Of a stretch of DNA of 64,000 nt, positions 24,553 through 39,000 are shown piece by piece. The DNA comes from Chaenocephalus aceratus (taxonomy: Eukaryota > Chordata > Actinopteri > Perciformes > Channichthyidae): contig CM043801.1 of the NCBI GenBank assembly GCA_023974075.1, forward strand, positions 16,066,012-16,130,011. The letters are read 5' to 3'. The notes beneath the pieces are model-generated. The model ran no database searches, was not told the origin of the DNA, and was given only the letters and a program-made list of their open reading frames with translations. A program made the translations under genes and the position numbers. The number at the start of each line of letters is the position of its first letter. Positions within the stretch are counted from its first letter, which is position 1.

Positions 24553-25372
24553 GCGAAGCACCTCCTTCAGCGACTGGACAGCAAAATTGAAGTCCATGCC
24601 ATTTACATCAGCAACGACGTTCGCCTGGGAAGTTGGTTCAATCCTGCCTGGAGGAAGAGAATGTTGCTGACACTAAAAAGTAACAAAAATAAGTCAAATC
24701 TTATACACATGCTGATGGGCATTTCATTCCAGATATGTTTGACTAAGAATTCAACACTGGAGCCCGTGCCTGCAATTTATGTCAATCCTTATGGAGGAAG
24801 TCACTCAGAGAGCTGGTTCATGCCAGTCAACCAGCCTGACTTCCCTGACTGGGAGAGAACTCGATTGGATGCCGTCGCCACGGCACAGTGTTACAACTGG
24901 ACGCTGTCTCTTGGCAACAAATGGAAATCCTTCTTTGAAACAGTGCACATCTACCTGCGAAGCCGCATACTCACAGATGATCCAACAGTGAATGAAACTC
25001 TCTTCTATGAGCCGTTGGACCTGGATGACCAGACGTCCAACATGGGGTTATGAAGATCAACACGCTGAAAGTGTTTGGATACAGCATGCACTTTGACCCT
25101 GAAGGCATCAAGGATCTGATTCTCCAGCTGGACTACCCTACACGCAGGGTACGCAAGACGCTGCCTTTCAGATGTTGTTGGAGATGAGAAACCGGATTAA
25201 CCGGCTTTCTCCACCAGCACCGCAGCCACTGGACCTGTTTTCTTGTCTGTTGCGCCATCGGCTGAAGCTGTCAGTTGGCGAGGTGGCTCGCATCAAGGAC
25301 TCTCTGCAGATGTTCAACTCCAAGCTCCCCAATGCTTCACCTGAACCTGAACTGGCCCAACTCTGCAGCTAG
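24553..25372 (+). CDS. brinp2/3-like: BRINP-family protein, last coding exon with two apparent 1 nt deletions
   Basis: This is the conserved C-terminal region. Recognisable blocks are EVHAIYISNDVRLGSWF, WRKRMLLTLKSNKNKSNLIH, ICLTKNSTLEPV, YVNPYGGSHSESWFMPVN, QCYNWTLSLGNKWKSFFETV, VFGYSMHFDPEGIKDLILQL and LDLFSCLLRHRLKLS, ending in LCS and TAG at 25,370. The LCS end and these blocks fit BRINP2/3. The frame breaks twice: near 25,047-25,050, where the first frame runs into TGA just after NMG, and near 25,136-25,140. Each break is cured conceptually by one missing base, and protein similarity continues on both sides without loss. No nonsense or missense decay is evident elsewhere, which favours sequence error over an old pseudogene. 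Confidence 0.88.
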
Positions 25373-27834
25373 CTAGCTTAGCACACGTCAGGTTCAGGAG
25401 TGATGCTACCCATACCAAGTGGAGTTGCTGCTTGACTGAGCAAGGGTGGTCCTTCTAAATTAGCCTCTTGGACCCCAATCCTCTGGATTAACAGTACATC
25501 CAACTGCAAAAGCCGACTGCTGGGCTTTTCTTTGGTTTCTCTTGGCTGATGTTATGTTCCGTCATATTTGTTATCAGAATTGCCATCAGAGCACTTTGAT
25601 GAACAGTAGTCATGTTGTGAGCTTTTGGAAAAACAGCTGATATCTGGACTCTCTTTTAGGAGCTCTGAAGTAGGAGCCTGGAGGCTTACCTTTGCTATTA
25701 CTGCCATGCTTTTGGCTAACTGTACAACTGGATGAAGTAAAGAGACTGTCTTACACCGACAGGTTGTTTGATTCGGAACCTCAGAGAGCCGATGTCATTA
25801 AGCATACCTAAGACATCTGCCTTGCAAAGATAAAGGCGGTTTTGATATGTAAAGAGGAACTCTTTGGGGGTCTTCAAAATGAGTAAATGGAAGAGGAGAT
25901 ATCCCCTTTTCTAACCCTATTTTATTTGGCTATAGAACAATCTTATGGGAAGGGAAAATGGGATAATATTATATTGTGGTAAATGAGTTGTTATGTTATG
26001 CTTAACAGTTTCAAATTTGATAATCCTGAACCCTGTTACTGTCTTTGACAATTTCTTTGTAATCCCTGCCTCCATTTTATCTGGCATTTGAAAACTTGTA
26101 AGTACAGTATCTATGCTTAACATCCGAGTAAGGAGCCTGTTAGTGATGTTCTGTCCTTGGTGATGTGTCTATACCAAAAGAAGGTGAACACATTGGCAAA
26201 CTGAATGGCAAATATCTTAAATGTTGAGTTCTTTTTTTTTTAGCTTAAATTCATGAAAAAGTCTTCTGATGTGCTAACAAAGAGCTCTGAGGATATAGCG
26301 CTGTAAATAACGCTCCATCTAACCCAAGGTGTGGACATGTGCACATTGCTTTTTAGATAACTGAGTGCAAAGACCAAAAAAATGTTTATAACAAAACAAA
26401 CTCATGCCTTATATGGAGAGTCAATGTTAAGATAAGAAGCACATTTCGTTTTTCTGTTTGATTTCCCAGCGAAGCGTGTATTGCTTTTTATATTTCAATA
26501 TTTCTACCAAGACAGAACAACAGACACATTCTCCAGAATAGGTGGTAATGTATCTTTTCCATGTAAATGCCAGTCACACTTTCTGCAGTTACTTGTTTTG
26601 ATTTGGTGTTGAAAAGCTTTGAGTCACTATTCACAGTGCACACCGGTAATGTCATACTGTAATTGTTCTCCTTCTATCTCCAATTAGACAAACTCTCAGT
26701 AACTGATTGAACCTGGTGGATTTCATTATGGTTTTAAAAGGTTTTCAATTCTTTGGTTTAGTCTCAGGTCAATTAAGCATTTTATTTCATTTTAATGTGG
26801 GTCCAATGTGAGCTGCCAGTTACCAAGGAGACTGGAGTTACAAGGTTTCTGCAGGGCAGTGATGTTGCTCTTGAGAACTGAAAACTTACCAGGATGATAC
26901 TTGATATGATTCTACATTTACTTCACTAACTTCTCACTGAAAGTCATTAAACCTTGTATGTCATTTTCAGTAGTTCTTCTGTGCTCAGCTTGCTTAAGTA
27001 AAAACAAAGTGGTTTATCTATTTGGCATCCTTTTTTTCATTATTTGCTCATAACATGTGTAGTATGAAAAAACATATTAATATGTTAAGAACAGGTTGTC
27101 TTCCAGTGTTTTGACAACTCATATTCATATTTATTTAACCAATTTCCTCGCCATGTGAGAACACGTTCTCGACCCCGCGACAGATTTACTAAGAACATAG
27201 TGCTTTGCCAAGATGTGCAGGTTGAAGAAGAAGATGGTGTGGATAAAACTCAATAGAATATTCATGGGAATGCAGAAAAATCTAAAGAAAGAAGTATTTC
27301 TACCCAGTTGAGTCTTCATAGTTAATTAAACATACAATATAAAATCAAGTGTATTGAGTACAAAAACAATGTCCCATTTGTTTGCTCTTAAAAATGCATC
27401 AGTTTGCATTGATATTAATGAATGCATGAGTTTGTTTTTAATTAGCTTTTTTAAATTAGGCTAACTTATAGAGGACAGTGATGTTCTCTTTGCTGTATAA
27501 ATGTAGTTTGTTTTTATATGTAGAAATGCCTAATTTCAATATAATTAAACAATGGCAAATGTTATGAAAGAGATGTCACTTTGAGGCAAATCACATTTAA
27601 AACTGATTAGAAAAACAACACTGATTTAGTCTCATTTTACAGTTGAATTTACCTAGCTAAAATAAATGCAGTCGTTTCACAGGCTGTAGTTTGGTGGTGT
27701 GTCGAATTGATTTACATCATATAGACTGAAGTTCAATAAACAACTTTCTTCAACAGTATCAACAAATACTGAACATAACAACCTTCATATTCAGGATGTG
27801 CACACAACATATTATGTTTGCTGTAACTAATAAA
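25373..27834 (+). other. probable 3' UTR of the brinp-like gene
   Basis: AT-rich sequence follows the stop codon with no repeat boundary seen. The first canonical AATAAA signals on the plus strand are at 27,661, 27,735 and 27,829, with ATTAAA variants earlier (for example 27,325). Which one is used cannot be told from sequence alone; the UTR could be up to about 2.4 kb. Confidence 0.45.
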
Positions 27835-30178
27835 CTGGCAACTGTGTATTTCTTAATTGACTCACTATGAAAAATCAACTGAAATGTTTAGGGTTAGGTT
27901 TTTTTTTTTTTGTGTGCCCAACTTGTCTCCCTGTCTACTCCTGTAGTCAGATGATTTAGTAAAATGACATCAGAAAAATGGGGACAGCAGCTGCAACAGC
28001 TATTGTTGTATTATTATTTACATTAATAAAGGTAATATGTGATAGTTATTTATTTCCAAAGAGGGCAAAGGGGCATTGGTGTTTTTAGCCTCCGTGTATA
28101 CATCTCTATTCTCTGAAGAATTTTGATACACCATATCCATATTTGATAACGACCTACCGAGCCAATTATTTGTTAAAATGAGGGCTTAACACCTATAATA
28201 TATGACCCTGATTGACTGATAACTTGTTCCTTGTGTAAAAACCATCCCATTTGTTACGCTCAGATTTTTAAGGCATAAATTCACAAGCAAAACTGACCTT
28301 CATACATCAAATACAAAACATAAAAAAAGCCCTCTGTTCACATGTTTTCCCTGAGATTGTTTGCACAATCCTCCATGAAATGCATTTATAACACGAATGG
28401 TGCATTTGCATTTGCTTGAAAATCTTACCTGTGTTTAGTGTGTCTGGGACAGAATGTGTCCGATCTGCAGCTAAGAAAAATGAAGTAAAGTCTTAGTAGA
28501 ACTAGCAATAAAATGGATGCATAAACTTCCAATTACCTCCGGCCCCTCATAATAAGATGAATGTTCTCTAATATACGGAGTGCAGGGTTTTTTGTAAGAT
28601 GAAAAGCCAATTTCCCTAGTTTTCAGGGAGAAAACAAGAACAAAACGCACACTGTCACATTACATCAGACTGCTGGTTTATCTGCTGGAGAAAGCAAGAG
28701 TGGGAATGGAGAGAGGGACAAGCAGAGTGACATAGACAGGAAGAGAGAGAGAGAGACGCCTAACGATGGCCAACTTGAGCAGCCTGTATTTCTTTTTTTC
28801 CGACTCCATAATGAGGTGGTGAAGGAGTCACTCTGCATTGGGTTAATAAACAGTTATTCATCTTCAGCTTGGCACCCAGGAAACAGGAGTGGGTTTGCCC
28901 TTGGTCTAATCGTCAGGCCTGTGGAAGACAGCTAATCCATCAGAGCACTATTTAGACTGCATACTACAAACTTTCTGGACCTCCAAAGAAGTGGGGGAAG
29001 AGAGAGAAAATGAGAGAGTGATTGAAAAGGGAATATATGACATAGAGGGAGAGATGGAGCCAAGATAGTGTTGAGAGAAAGTAGGAGGGAGAGAAAAGGT
29101 GAGAGGGGTCGTGCTGCTAGTCGTGCAGTGATTTATGATGTTTAGGAAGTCAGAGAGTGTGAATTAATGAGGTAGAATTGGGGAAATCGACTGGCACGTG
29201 CATGTGCGTGTACCTGTAAGTCATTTGACATAGTCATCAATAACGGACGAGATTTGAGGCTTTGAAATTACTTTCAAATAACATTATTACAAAAGAATCC
29301 ATATAAATGATCCATCTTCGGAGACAGTTTGAGAGGGAGTAAAAATAAAAAGTTAGAGCTTGTTTGACCTCCTCCGAGTGAGGGCAGAGGCAAACTGAGC
29401 TTTTCTATGTACGGTGGTCTATTATACTATCATCAAACAGCATCATGACTGGCAGACATGAAATGCAGGTCTCATACAGCTCGTCAGTTTCACTCAACAG
29501 TTATTCAGAAAGAACCGAGCTGGAAATTAGGATTTGTCATTTTCCTCTAAAGATGACGATGTGTTGGAATTTGAAAGAATACGTTTTCATTCAAACGATC
29601 TTAAGTGGTATTTTTCCTGCTGGTTTTTTTGTATGATATCACACACAAACTGAGTTCTAGGAACAAATATGAACACAGATGCTTTCTTTAGCTCAAACTT
29701 CATGTAATATCTTGATGAAATTACAAGCATAAGGTAATGTGTATGCTACTACAGGAAGGGTGAAACGTTGACAGTCCGTGTAAGTGGGATGTAAACACTT
29801 TGCTTGCAAACGCAACAAACCAAAGGCCCATGGGGCTTCACACATTGACCCTTGTAACCTTTGAGCCTAAATAGTACATGTTGCATGTTCTGTGGTTTTA
29901 GAACATAATCTCTTCTGCTTATTAGATTGCTTCCTTTCTCTTCAAGCCTTACTCTAGAATATACAACTTTCCTTACCAGAAGTACAACTATGGCTTTATG
30001 TTCAAATATGCTTTTTCTCAAGTGACTCCTGTGTTTCCTGCATAAAGAAATCACTCCACTGATTCAATAGCAAAAGTTGAAGAAAACCTCACATTCACTG
30101 AGCAAAACTGTGTTCAAAGATGTTATATTTACACCATCCTGTTTACGTGTTTATTTGCAGTTTTCATTAGCTAGACAC
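27835..30178. other. noncoding DNA, no gene seen
   Basis: Intergenic-looking AT-rich DNA with a purine-rich GAGA stretch at about 28,680-29,110. No exon, RNA gene or transposon terminus was recognised. Confidence 0.5.
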
Positions 30179-30383
30179 CAGAGGCCTGTACTACGAATCC
30201 GGATTTTCGCTTAGTGAGCTAACTTCTGGAAAACTAGATAGGGCAAAGCTGGGTTGAGTTCACGAGTTGATAACCAGCGTTGTAGGACCGCTTAGCGAGA
30301 GCGCGTTTGTTTTGGATTAGGTAAACCGGGGTAAGTCAAACCATCCAGGTTATGTTGAACCGGCTTCGTAGTACAGGCCTCTG
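30179..30383. mobile_element. MITE with perfect 19 bp terminal inverted repeats
   Basis: CAGAGGCCTGTACTACGAA at 30,179-30,197 is perfectly repeated in inverse at 30,365-30,383. The inverted similarity continues inward (CCGGATT against AACCGG) with mismatches, so the 205 bp element could fold into a long hairpin. This end sequence is widespread in fish genomes; I believe it belongs to the PIF/Harbinger group, but the target duplication is not decisive. Confidence 0.85.
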
Positions 30384-33300
30384 CTGGGCTCAACGTTTTT
30401 TTGTTTTTCTTTGTTTGGGGAGGAAAACCTCTTCATCACAGTGTTTGGTTGGGTGTTCCATATTTGAGAGCATCGATGATGGTCCGATTTCTAACAAAAA
30501 GTTAATGTAGCTTTCTTGTTTCTTGTTATGTAAATGTTAACATCAAGGTAACAATCTTTTCACAGGTTAATCAGGTTAAAAGCAGTAGGGAATTTTAATG
30601 AAAACCACATATAAATAATAAAAAAGTAAACTTATATTGTAATGTTTCTGTCAGCAATGACACAAATATAATTGCTAATATTTTATTCAGTTGTATTGAC
30701 CTTTAAGGGTAGTTAATTTGTTAACAGCGTATGTGCTAAAGGGGCGTTGTGTATATTTCAAAGGAGAGATAAAGGGTTTGAAGTTCTGTCTGTTTTTGCT
30801 CTAGACTATTGAGTGCTCACAGGTCTTTAGGAGATTGAGAGAGCTTTTACTGCAAATCAAGCAAAATCAAAGTATTGCAGGTAAGCGCCTGGATGTGTGC
30901 AATAGATTCACCAACCTGTCTCTAAGGAATAAGTTTGATCAATTTGATGCATAGTGGGTTAAGAATTCAATGCAAACACAGATAACAAATAAGAGGATCA
31001 GTACAGGAAGGCTAGAGAGGATCTATATTGGGGGGGGGTAATCATAAGAATCTATACTCCTCTCAGGGGGCTCCGCCCACTCCAATTAAGACCTATTGGG
31101 AGCAAGTGTGGGAGAGCCACACACCTGGAGCTGATCTTCCACAAACAACGGAGAAAAAGGCTAACTGAACAGTTCAGTTTGGTGTGGCCATCGGCTGAGA
31201 TCACAAGGCTCCTAGTTTTGTTAAGATTTTGACTGGTGCCCTGACTGTTTATTGCATTACTGCAGTACCACTTTTGCCTGTTCTCTGTCCATGTTTTTTA
31301 GGACTTGAGCCATACCAAGGACAAAGGCTGGATGTCTAAACCTCCTCTTAATCATTCCATTTTAGATGTGTATTTTGTTGACAAGACTGAAATGCTATGG
31401 AAATACACATTTAAATAATTGAAAGTCCCATATTATCCTGGTTGAATAGACCAGTCTAAACAGAACCAAGCCCACCAGGAATGGTGCTGGCTGTGAAGTG
31501 TTCAAACCAGGCAATAGAAGAACATGAAAAATAACAAGCCCCCCATTTTCTTTACAGATTGTTGACATTGTCAAGGTAGTGTGACCCCTTTCATATTTAT
31601 ACCATGTCAAGCTCTAATAGAGTTCTCACACCCAGGCATTTACCAGGTCAGTCAGTTAAATCCCTGTGGGTTCAGGATCACAGGCTTTAGCGCTCTAATA
31701 CATTGGGATGGGGCCAAACAGTCTTGCAGTAACACTAAACCTGTCTGGACAAATAACCAGTCTTTGTGTTTCAGCCTGTGGTATGGTACAGGTCAATAGC
31801 CTAGAGCTGCCGCCAGGGGAGATGCAGCATGATGTTGCTAAGTTTCATAATACAGAACCTTGAAGGCACCCACCGGCTGAAAATGCAGAAGTTTCATGAA
31901 CTGCAATGTTCCCTGTGCAAAAAACACCCTAAATAACATACAGTACTAGAACTGTTCAGTGTTGATGGCGCCGCAAGTTATTGGAAGTTTTACAAGCATA
32001 GAGGGATTGAGCCTGTGAAACAAACTTACCCAGCCACAGAGAAGAAGTGTGTATTCTTACATGAAATAGATAGACTTTTTGCTTTCCTTCCTTGACTTTT
32101 TCTGGCCGTTGGTCTGTTGAGTTCTTCCCTGCAGATGCAGATCCATTGTATTTCATCAACCATACAGTGAGAGAATGAGTGACAGAAGAATAATAGTTGA
32201 GAGAGGCAATGAGAGAACAAGAAAGTAAAACAATGAAAGGATGACAATTGAAACTGGGAAAGGGGCAGGCAGCTGGCTGACATGCAAATGTTCCCCAGCG
32301 GAAGTAAGCTGTCCCTTGTGATAGTGATCCTGTCATTTGAGCACAAGCCTGAACAGAAGGAGACGCACAAAAACAGAACAGGACACTTTATCCTGTTGGG
32401 CATAGCAGGGAGTTGAAAGAAACACACCAGAAACAGAGATGCAGAAAATAATCTGTTGGCTCATCGCTCCTGGGTTTCCAATTATCATTTTGGAAAAAAT
32501 TAACATTATTAAATATTTTATACGTAATAAAATATTATATTATCCAACATTTTCCCTGATAAGATGGCACATTTAATTTATTCGGGCTTATAATAATACA
32601 AAACAAGTGGGTGTGAGGGATAATACTGTTTGGATAATGTGAGAACCCTACCCTAAAACTCTCAACACACCAACACATTTGAAACATCCCAAAAACACAT
32701 ACAGCTGTTAAATGCTTTCGTTTTTTTTGTATTACCTTGTTTCTGTTATTTTTATTTAATCTATATCCATAATAATACAAAAAAGGTTTATTTGTCAAAT
32801 CTACAACCCTACGCTGCCAAAATTCTCACATCTTCTGTTCTCCATTTGGGTGCATCTTTTCTGAAAAGCCATTTAAGAGACATAAAGTCCATTCTTAATC
32901 TCTAGCCTAATTCATGATTTTAAAATAGTAACAATGTAAACAAACTGATACATTTACACTGTGCAGAAAACACTGCAGTGGTCCTTCTTGTTCAAGTAGA
33001 GATACAATTCAACTATGTAGAATACGAAAAAGGAAAAAATACATAAAAGTAAGAATGTTATGCTGACCGAGCTGTCCTGACCTAACCTACCCCGTCTCCA
33101 CTCGACATTCTTTGTCCTTAGGGCCTAACCAGAGATGCCCTCTATGAGCATCTAAGATATTCTTGTTTTCCATATTTCTTAGGTTGTCTTTTACACACAC
33201 ACCAAATCACACACACACAGCGAGCTATACAGATTAATATGCAATGTGTGTATCTGCATGTCACTTCAATGTAGTCTCTTGTATTGAACTATAATCCAAC

Positions 33301-34206
33301 AAATACAAACAATATAGCCGGTCATTTTCTTTAGATACAAGCAATAATAATCATCAATTGTATTATGTGGAGGATAGATAATGTTACACGGGCGATAGAT
33401 ACACAGAGCATATTAATTAAACTGTGTTCTGCTGCCTCTGTAAACGAAACCTACTGTTTTATTTCTCACCGCAACATATATTCAGCAAGCGCTTCGATCA
33501 TGGCAATGCACAATGACCTGTTGACTCTTTTGTTTCCTTCCTGTTGCCACAGCACTCAAGCACTGACAATTGTCCTGACCCTGCTGCTGTTCATATTGCA
33601 TATCAAAAGCTCTACCTGCACCCCAGCCTCCACCTGTAGGTCAGTGTTCCCTGAGGGGGGAGTTGTTATGGTCACTACCACACACATGCCATTTGTGCTG
33701 ACCCTGGTGTGTTTGGGTCAGAGCTTAAGCACTATACTCTGTACATGTTGTACCTTAACATAATGATCTGTTCAGTGCCGTGGCTGACTGACCTGTGTTT
33801 TGAACATCTGTTTGGCTGAAACTGGATCTGTGTTCACAGTTGCATTTTTCCTTTTAGATAATGCACCTCCCATGTTAGAAACATGATTTCCAAAATACAA
33901 CATGATAAACTAGCTCACAGAAAGAAATAGGAGCCAGAAAATACAGTTATTATTATAGGATTGTTTTTACTTCCAAGTTTCATGAAAATACATCAAGCAT
34001 TTTATAAAAATCCTTGGCTATGACCAGATAACGAGCATCTTATTTATCTCATAATTTACTTTGAGTAGACCAATATGATTCACATTAACCTCGCTTCATT
34101 TGCATATCATGTATTTTTTTTGTATTTCCCCATTCTATCTTCCCTATCTGTGCATTCATGCAACTTGGATACCTTCGGAAATACTTATTTATTTGACTAT
34201 TTAATC
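30384..34206. other. noncoding DNA, no gene seen
   Basis: There is a G9 homopolymer near 31,030, followed by a GC-richer segment to about 31,260 that could be an old repeat but has no identifiable ends. The 126-133 codon minus-strand frames at 31,956-32,427 overlap each other and have no motif. The 132-codon plus-strand frame at 33,365-33,763 also lacks any recognisable domain or splice context. Confidence 0.5.
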
Positions 34207-34572
34207 TTAAAGGTGGGGTAGGTAATTCACTTCAGATATTCCATGGAATGCTCTTAACATCCCGATAGCAATGAATATATTAATACTTTGACAATAAATA
34301 CATACAAACATTTCCTCTGTGGAAGCCGTGAACGCTGTAAAAAGCACCACAAATCATTTTAGGCCGACCCGGCTAAAATACTGGATGGCCTACCTGCCTG
34401 TCAGCCTTCCATCTATGCACAAACTTATCTCGTGCCCTCATTGGTCATGTGAGTGTTGGAGGAGGGGCTCTGTAAGGAACGTAGTGAATGGAAGGGGCAG
34501 AGTTTTTTCGGCTGCGTACTTTCAAATTATAGCGCACTCAAGCTAGTTGCTCCTACCTACCCTACCCTTTAA
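34207..34572. mobile_element. TTAA-flanked MITE, 366 bp
   Basis: It starts TTAAAGGTGGGGTAGGTA and ends TACCTACCCTACCCTTTAA, inverted ends that include TTAA on both sides. The interior is GC-richer than its flanks and noncoding. The ends differ from those of the other TTAA elements in this window. Confidence 0.88.
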
Positions 34573-35976
34573 GCACACTTTTATTGTATTATAAATATGA
34601 CTTTGACTTTTTTTTTACCAATTACTTAAGTTTTTCTTATCTAAAAAAGAACATTTTAGATACAATGTAATTAAAGCTTTTATAGAACACACAAATGTAA
34701 TCTGTGTATGAATCAGGCTGATAACTGCATGGACTAGGCAATGATCATACCGCACTGTGGAAGAAAATCCCCCTCCTCTTTGTTTTAGGGGCAGTGCAAA
34801 AATCTAAGGATGTCATGCCACGCAGGTGTATTGCAGTGGTCAACCAAATAAATGTTAAATATGTGCACATTTATGATAGATTTACCTCACAACCATTGAG
34901 TTGGGCAAATGTGTCACTGTAATGACTTCCAAGAGTTCCAAATTGCACCTTGTACCTGAAGCAACTTACCCCACCAACTCTTTTAGCCATTCTAGTGGTC
35001 ACTCTCACAGCTGAACAAGACACCATTCTTATGGTGAAGGGTTTAGTGTGGCAAGATTCAAGAAGGACTTTTATCTCTGTGGTATAAAAAAAACTGTTGT
35101 AACTTTTCGTATTCATGATTTCCTATTGGCATCTCTCGAAAGACAAACTGAACTCCTAACTCATTCTTCTCTGGCATTTCTTTTTTCAACAACTTATCAT
35201 TTTTAACTTAAATGTCAATAGGCAGCTTGGTTTGAAAACATCTATATTTTAAATTAACAACACAATATATAGTATGTACAGATTACATACAGTACATGTA
35301 CTGTATAGGCGTGTACCGCGATTGGTTTGGGCAAAGTCAAACCCTCCCCCATAGAAAATGGCAAAGTCAGTTTCACAGTGACTATGAACAACATCAGTCT
35401 GAATATCAGGCTGTGTTTTCCCTGAGCCATGAGAAGATCATTCTGTGTATATGCAGCACCAAACTGGCCACCTTTATCAGTCTTTCTAAATGCCACTGGC
35501 ACACCACTTCCTACGCCAAAGAGCAATATTTATTGTCGCAGTGAAATAAAGTTTTAGAATGGATTATTTACCCCCTCTGCCAAACTACTTAGAGCCAAAT
35601 AACATGTCGAAGAGAGAATGGTCTGAGGAAAGTGTGTGAGAAATACAGAGAGACATTGGCATGCAAGCATTTGTCCATGGTCGGGCGCGAAAGATAGGTG
35701 AATCGATAGGCTGATGGAAGGCTGACAGAATGACAGCTCCATGCCGATCGCTGAAGGACACCTCGGAAGAGAGAGAGGTTGGAAGACAGGAGGTGGTAAA
35801 GAAACAGAGTGTTAGCAAAGGTAGGAGAGAGGGAGGCTGACAGCTAGCGGTAATGAATGATAATTGTTCATCAAGGTGGTCGTCTCGCGCATTGAGGGAA
35901 CATTCAAAGCCAGTCATTTCCTCAGTCTGTACACATCAGCATCATGCACTTCAGAAACACCACACAACACACCACA

Positions 35977-36015
<39 letters not shown>

Positions 36016-36016
36016 A

Positions 36017-36054
<38 letters not shown>

Positions 36055-39000
36055 CACCACACCACACACACACCACACTTATGCTTTCAAGTGCCTGAAT
36101 TGGCCTAGGCCTGCACAAAATAAACTACACACAAATTCTAAACCAAGAATAATAAACATATTTTAAATTGTTCACAAAAAAGGTAATAAGGGTAAAAAGT
36201 ACCAGAGAAACAAGGACGTATAACCAAGTCAAATATGTAAAAAAAACCTGGTCAAAGGCAAGCATAGAGAAAACATCAGTCCGGAGCACAGACTGTACCC
36301 AAATTAAGCAAACAGGCAAACAATCACCTTTAGACAGAGGAGACGGAGAAAATTCAGACGAATGAGGAAGAATCAGTTAGATCACTGAGGTTTGCCTGAA
36401 ACAGAAGCGAACGATGTAGATAGGGAACTAAGTTGTCAGGTAGTAGAAGAGTTGCAGAAGGAACTAAATTCAAACTAAAAAGAAGAATGGGACTTTGGAC
36501 TGCATACAGAAACACTGAGAGCTCCTACTGTCAGACAAAGGGAGCAAGGAGAAAATGGGAAAGCACAGGGAATTGACTCACCATCTCCATATCCTGAAGC
36601 CACGGAGGAGAGTGAAGGCTTGCATTGCACTAGCTGTCTTGAAAATAAGGAAATCTAAAGCAGAGGAATGTGAGCTGACCTTACTTGATCCATGCAATCT
36701 GCTACAGGCCTTTGCATACGGAATAAAGAGGACCGGCAGCGAGAATTCTGTTAATGGGTACCACTCATTTTGAAGCTCTGAACAAAAGGTCCGGAAATCG
36801 TTGAGGTGTCTCTGAGGAATTGTGTGGATGAAGGAGATGCCAGCGTTTGATGGTGCAAGGTTGGTGGATAGAAGTTCTTAATCAAAGTCTGGCAATGGGA
36901 TGTAACGAAAAAGGCACACAAACATTAGCACAATAATTCCTACCGTTTTTCATTTGCATAAAACATTTTACATACATTTCTTTATCGGCTACAGCTTGAA
37001 GATGTTTAGCATCTGGAGTTAAAAAATATTGCCTAATATAATATTTAACGAAGCATTTATTAATCAAATAGTCCATTAACCCTAATTGGCCACCATATAG
37101 AATTCAGGGAACATAGTTGCATAATGCATGAAGCTCAACTTGTACTTGTGTTAAGAGTGATATTTTCCTCATTTATTTGTGAAAATGGAAGCTTAATGTG
37201 GAATCTTTTGTACTTCCTGCTTCAAACTGTGCCCTTAAACGCAACAGATATGTAGATTGAGGCTTGCATGTCCTGACGACACCCCAAACCAAACCAAACT
37301 TCCTTGTTCTCTATTTTCGTATTTCAAACATGTTACTTCCAACAGCCAAAATAACATCCCAAAAAATAAGTGCAGAGGAAGTTATTGATATATTTTTGAT
37401 CCCACAAGTCAAACAATAAATGCAGTTTGTAACTATTATCATTGAAACCACATAAGCCTATAGAGGCCAAGTAAGATGTATTATCTTTGTTTCTTCAAAA
37501 GCTAACTTTACAAAGCACTGTTGAAACAATACATTGTATTTTGTGAGAGTTAACAGTTTTCCTTTCGCAGCGTAGGCTTTTTGCTTTAAGTGATATAAGA
37601 ATATAAACATTGTGCTTTATCTATTGACATCACTAGGATTCTTTTTCAGCAAATGCCACGGCTAAAACCCTCTCTTAACCACTCTTAATAACACAGCGAA
37701 TTAAGGACTTTATGGTAATTAACATATTGTTTTATTTTCAAACGTATTACATGGCCTGATAAAATAAATCAGCTGATATGTCATTTTTTTTACTTTAGAC
37801 TTTGTTTGCCACATTCAAAAACCCTGTAATTCAACTTTGACTTTGTCGCCAATGACTCAGCACTGTTTTGGCTTGTATTGACTTGATGTCTTCCCCAAAA
37901 CCGAACGATTCAAAACTATGTTCTACAATAGTTAAACTAATCAACTTTCATTTTTCTGACTACGGCTATACGTTGATCAATCTGGCAGCTCACAATTAAA
38001 TAGCAAGCAGGAGGGAAATGTGAGTTTGGCAGTGCAGACCAGCAGATGAATAATTCGATTATCACAGTGGGGGGTATAGGGACTCTGCTGTGATCAATTT
38101 TCTCAGAAATCACAAAGGATTGGAATCGTCTCACAGGACAGAAAACATAATTTACCACACTCACTGCAATTTTTAGATTATATGGAGATGATTGCAATAG
38201 GAAACAATACACAAAGTTTAGATCATGGAGTTGACTTCATATCTGTTGTTTCTGACTTGGGACAATGATTTGTCCAAATGCTTTTTAATGAACAACAAAT
38301 ACATCTAGTAGTATAAGTGTCAGTGGTATTACTCGGGGTAATCCATGCCTTACCTTGAGTAATCAAATATCTAGCTCGTGTTACTTCTCCTTGTTTTTCT
38401 TGCAGGTCTGTGGGTTAGGACTGCAATGTCAAAGCCACAGACCTGCAATACATCTGCACGTGTTTATTGTTCTGCTTCACAACAACAATCTGTTGTCGAC
38501 ACCTGGCCTGTTAAAATGTTGTATTGAGGGCAAGGTGGGTTGTCATGTTGGGTTTATCATCACCACATTTTATGGAGAGGAAAGACAGCACAGTTTTCTT
38601 TGCAATGATCTTACATTAATTATTAGTAAAACTACATCAATTTAAATGAATTAAAAAATCTGACATTTTAGATGAATTTAAAAGCAAGAAAGCCTACCTT
38701 GGATACCTTATAAAAATACAACCCAGTAAACAACACATCGGCTGCATGCTGAAGGTTACCAGCAGGGAATTGGCTGGCATATGGCTGGTTGGTCCACCTT
38801 AGACAGTTATGGTCAGCAATCAGCAGTTTCCTCAAAGACCTGCTGTTGAAGAAAAAATTCCTGATTTATCAACAGCTTTATCAACCTGTCTTTGAGTGTA
38901 ACACTCTTCTCCTCTGAAACTGCAGGAAAAAGTTATAATTTAGAGGAGAAGTATATGGGCATATCAAGTCAAATGCACATGGTAGTATTTGTATGACTGC

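Noticed and set aside
31956..32427. Two overlapping minus-strand ORFs of 126 and 133 codons
   Set aside because: They overlap in different frames over a purine-rich plus strand. The Leu/Ser/Phe richness reflects composition.
33365..33763. 132-codon plus-strand ORF
   Set aside because: No domain, signal, splice context or repeat homology was recognised, and its length is within chance for this much sequence.
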